Origin: Bryobacterales bacterium
GTDB lineage: Bacteria > Acidobacteriota > Terriglobia > Bryobacterales > Bryobacteraceae
Assembly: GCA_003142355.1 (NCBI GenBank)
Contig: PLMF01000375.1
Span: 1-9,363, forward strand
DNA length: 9,363 nt
Direction: 5' to 3'
Both the position numbers and the translations under genes were made by a program. The notes under the pieces were generated by a model. It had not been told where the DNA came from, searched no databases, and saw nothing but the letters and a program-made list of their open reading frames with translations. Below are positions 7,222 to 9,363 of the stretch, piece after piece. Position 1 is the stretch's first letter. Each line of letters begins with the position of its first letter.

Positions 7222-7285
7222 AAAAGGGGTCAGACGCATTTTCCCGAATGTGTGATGGGGAAAATGCGTCTGACCCCTTTTCTAC
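7218..7285. repeat. Perfect 28-bp inverted repeat (REP/MITE-like), likely bidirectional terminator
   Basis: Two perfectly complementary 28-bp arms (7218-7245 and 7258-7285) flank a 12-nt loop (GAATGTGTGATG). The arm core is AAAAGGGGTCAGACGCATTT. Read on either strand, a 20-bp GC-containing stem starting at GGGG is followed by CCCC then TTTTCT, the layout of an intrinsic terminator. It can therefore end transcription of both convergent genes. The ADOP stop (TAG 7219-7221) lies in the left arm and the ndk stop (TAG 7284-7282) in the right arm. GGGGTCAGAC-type palindromes recur in some bacterial genomes as REP-like elements; that link is from memory and not tested here. Only one copy is seen in this window. 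Confidence 0.9.
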
Positions 7286-7701
7286 AGCAGATCCGCCGTG
7301 CTGAAGAAGAAGCGCAGCTCGGTCTCCGCGGTTTCCGGCGCGTCCGAACCGTGTACCGAGTTGCGCTCGATGCTGGTCGCGAACCGCTTGCGGATGGTGC
7401 CCTCCGCGGCGTTGGCCGGGTTGGTGGCGCCCATCGTCTCGCGCCACTGGCGGATGGCGTCCTCGCGCTCCAGCGCCATCACGATGATGGGCCCTTCGGT
7501 CATGAACTTCACCAGGCCGGGGAAGAATGGCTTCTGGCAATGCACCGCGTAGAATCCCTTGGCCTGCGGTTCGGTGAGGCGCGTCATGCGCAGGGACAGG
7601 ATGCGGAAACCGGCCTTCTCGATGGTGGCGAGAATCTCGCCCGCGTGCCCGGCGGCCACCGCGTCGGGCTTGATGATGGCGAATGTGCGTTCCAAACTCA
7701 T
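7282..7701 (-). CDS. ndk: Nucleoside diphosphate kinase
   Basis: Cytoplasmic enzyme that moves the gamma-phosphate from ATP to other NDPs through a phosphohistidine. The 139 residues are a standard length. The N-terminus [30 protein letters not shown] (49-60), [18 protein letters not shown] (90-107) and the active-site segment [14 protein letters not shown] (110-123) with catalytic H117 are all present, as is the C-terminal ELRFFF. ATG 7701 is chosen because it gives the canonical N-terminus and overlaps the sucD stop as ATGA. A longer upstream start at 7746 would add 15 non-family residues. The TAG stop falls inside the right arm of the inverted repeat. As the third gene of sucC-sucD-ndk it is likely co-transcribed and coupled to sucD, so NTP made by succinyl-CoA synthetase can be redistributed. 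Confidence 0.97.
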   Translation of the reverse strand: MSLERTFAIIKPDAVAAGHAGEILATIEKAGFRILSLRMTRLTEPQAKGFYAVHCQKPFFPGLVKFMTEGPIIVMALEREDAIRQWRETMGATNPANAAEGTIRKRFATSIERNSVHGSDAPETAETELRFFFSTADLL

Positions 7702-8564
7702 AAACGGCTCTGCACTTTCTCTCCGATTTCGGCCGGTGTGGAGCACACCGTAATGCCCGCCTGCCGCATGGCCTCGATCTTATCCGACGCCTTGCCCGAG
7801 CCACCGGCGATGATGGCACCGGCGTGGCCCATGCGGCGTCCCGGCGGCGCCGTCTGGCCGGCCACGAACCCGATCACCGGCTTGCGGACGTTGGCCTTCA
7901 CGTAAGCCGCCGCCGTCTCTTCGGCGTTGCCGCCGATCTCGCCGATCATGACGATGGCTTCGGTCTCCGGGTCCTGGTTGAACAACTCCAGCGCGTCCAC
8001 GAAATTCGTTCCGATGATGGGATCGCCGCCGATCCCGATGCACGTCGATTGCCCGATCCCGAGCCTGGTCAACTGTCCCACCGCCTCGTAGGTCAAGGTG
8101 CCCGAGCGCGAGACCACGCCGACGTTTCCCTCTTTGTGGATGTGCCCCGGCATGATCCCGATTTTGCACTTGCCGGGGGAAATGATGCCGGGGCAGTTGG
8201 GCCCGATCAGGCGCGTCCGCCGGCCCTCGAGGAACTGCCACACCCGCACCATGTCCAGCGTCGGGATGCCTTCCGTGATGCAAACCACCAGCGGCAGACC
8301 CGCGTCGGCGGCTTCCATGATGGCATCGGCGGCGAACGGCGGCGGCACGAAAATCACCGATGCGTTGGCGCCCGTTTCTTTCACCGCCTGCTCCGCCGTG
8401 TCGAAAACCGGCAGATCCAGATGCTTCGTGCCGCCCTTGCCGGGAACCACGCCGCCCACCACGTGCGTGCCGTAGGCGATGGCTTGCTGGGTGTGGAAAG
8501 TGCCTTCCTTGCCAGTGAATCCTTGCACCATCAGTCGAGTATTCCGGTCTACAAGTACGCTCAT
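7698..8564 (-). CDS. sucD: Succinate--CoA ligase, alpha subunit
   Basis: Alpha subunit of succinyl-CoA synthetase, which converts succinyl-CoA, phosphate and NDP to succinate, CoA and NTP in the TCA cycle. 288 residues, the usual length. The CoA-binding N-terminal domain shows [20 protein letters not shown] (12-31) and [11 protein letters not shown] (35-45). The ligase domain shows [20 protein letters not shown] (121-140), [18 protein letters not shown] (148-165) and [16 protein letters not shown] (177-192). The phosphorylated histidine is H247 in [11 protein letters not shown]. The start ATG is 1 nt after the sucC stop, and the TGA stop overlaps the ndk start by 4 nt. All catalytic features are intact. 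Confidence 0.98.
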   Translation of the reverse strand: MSVLVDRNTRLMVQGFTGKEGTFHTQQAIAYGTHVVGGVVPGKGGTKHLDLPVFDTAEQAVKETGANASVIFVPPPFAADAIMEAADAGLPLVVCITEGIPTLDMVRVWQFLEGRRTRLIGPNCPGIISPGKCKIGIMPGHIHKEGNVGVVSRSGTLTYEAVGQLTRLGIGQSTCIGIGGDPIIGTNFVDALELFNQDPETEAIVMIGEIGGNAEETAAAYVKANVRKPVIGFVAGQTAPPGRRMGHAGAIIAGGSGKASDKIEAMRQAGITVCSTPAEIGEKVQSRL

Positions 8565-8565
8565 C

Positions 8566-9363
8566 TTAAGCCGCCAGCCCGACCACTTTCCGCGCCGCGT
8601 CCCGCATATCCAGCCCCACCGTAAAGTTCAGCCCCGACTCCATCAGGATCTGCCGGCCCTTCTCCACGTTGGTGCCTTCCATCCGCACCACGATGGGCAC
8701 TGCGACGTGGAGGTCGCGGGCCGCGGCCACCACGCCGGTGGCCAGCGTGTCGCAGCGCAGGATGCCGCCGAAAATATTGATCAGCACGGCCTTCACGTTC
8801 TTATCGGTGAGCAGGATGCGGAACGCGTTCTTGACCTGGTCGGCGCTGGCGCCGCCGCCCACGTCGAGGAAGTTCGCCGGCTCTCCGCCGGCGTGCTTGA
8901 TGATGTCCATGGTGGACATCGCCAGGCCGGCGCCGTTCACCATGCATCCCACCGTGCCCTCCAGCTTGATGTAGTTCAGCCCGAAGCGCGAGGCCTCGAC
9001 TTCGAGCGGGTCCTCCTCATTCAGGTCGCGGAGGTCCAGCAGCTCCTTGTGCCGGTAGAGCGCGTTGTCGTCGAAGTTGATCTTGGCGTCGAGCGCGTAG
9101 ACCTTACCGTCCCTGGTGAGAATGAACGGATTGACTTCGGCCAGGGAAGCATCCATCGCCAGGTAGGCCTTGGCCAGCGCCACCATGGCGGCCGCGGCGG
9201 CGTTGGCGCTGGCCGCGGGGATCCCAATTCCGAAGGCCAGCTTGCGCGCCTGGTAGGGCGCCAGGCCCACGCCCGGCTGCAAGGTTTCCTTCAGGATCAG
9301 CTCGGGCGTTTTGGCGGCCACCTCTTCGATCTCCATGCCGCCCGCCGCCGAAGCCATGAACAC
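8566..9363 (-). CDS. sucC: Succinate--CoA ligase, beta subunit (C-terminal part)
   Basis: Beta subunit of succinyl-CoA synthetase, which holds the ATP-grasp nucleotide site and pairs with SucD. Only the last 265 codons are present; the frame is open at the right edge, so the N-terminal third is missing (whole subunits are about 385-400 residues). Visible pieces are [16 protein letters not shown] at the edge, the Mg2+-binding region [38 protein letters not shown], and the C-terminal ligase-CoA segment [14 protein letters not shown]. These are followed by [16 protein letters not shown] and [15 protein letters not shown]. The first visible codon is GTG but corresponds to an internal valine, not a start. 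The gene ends in TAA one base before the sucD ATG. Whether ATP or GTP is preferred cannot be judged. Confidence 0.97.
   Translation of the reverse strand: MFMASAAGGMEIEEVAAKTPELILKETLQPGVGLAPYQARKLAFGIGIPAASANAAAAAMVALAKAYLAMDASLAEVNPFILTRDGKVYALDAKINFDDNALYRHKELLDLRDLNEEDPLEVEASRFGLNYIKLEGTVGCMVNGAGLAMSTMDIIKHAGGEPANFLDVGGGASADQVKNAFRILLTDKNVKAVLINIFGGILRCDTLATGVVAAARDLHVAVPIVVRMEGTNVEKGRQILMESGLNFTVGLDMRDAARKVVGLAA

Noticed and set aside
7702..7746. Upstream start extending ndk by 15 residues
   Set aside because: The extra residues do not resemble any Ndk N-terminus and overlap sucD; ATG 7701 gives the canonical start and the ATGA overlap.
7824..8624. Plus-strand 266-codon open frame opposite sucD
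   Set aside because: It is antisense shadow of sucD with His/Arg-rich composition and no recognisable motif.

Overview
This is a GC-rich bacterial chromosome segment. It most resembles Acidobacteriota (Solibacter-like). The main reason is a roughly 807-residue permease with two MacB_PCD/FtsX modules, the architecture known as the acidobacterial duplicated orphan permease (ADOP). An HpnB-type glycosyltransferase, a KirBac-type potassium channel and a LamG/PEP-CTERM-like remnant fit that setting. The assignment is inferred from gene content, not from a marker gene.

Layout. Positions 1-1001 (minus) hold the N-terminal two thirds of a sodium:solute symporter that runs off the left edge and appears to start at TTG. 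Positions 1167-1816 (minus) hold a VapBC toxin-antitoxin pair with a 4-nt ATGA overlap; palindromes lie at and just upstream of the antitoxin start. Positions 1859-2965 (minus) encode an HpnB-like family 2 glycosyltransferase. From about 3108 the strand switches. First comes an eroded secreted-protein ORF with scraps of a LamG fold and a worn PEP-CTERM-like tail. Next is an intact inward-rectifier potassium channel (3838-4752). Then comes the ADOP permease (4799-7221), broken by a one-base frameshift near 5192.

The right side is a convergent minus-strand operon, sucC-sucD-ndk (9363 down to 7282). SucCD carries out the substrate-level phosphorylation step of the TCA cycle and Ndk redistributes the gamma-phosphate among nucleotides. 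The genes are packed with a 1-nt gap and a 4-nt overlap. sucC is cut by the right edge.

The most striking non-coding structure is a perfect inverted repeat with two 28-bp arms and a 12-nt loop at 7218-7285. It fills the gap between the convergent ADOP and ndk genes, and each arm contains the TAG stop codon of one of them. It looks like a REP/MITE-type element serving as a bidirectional terminator. No RNA genes, CRISPR arrays, transposase genes or defence islands beyond VapBC were seen. I see no convincing new multi-gene system; the second-look items are the palindrome, the frameshift, the decaying LamG ORF and the vapBC operator region.
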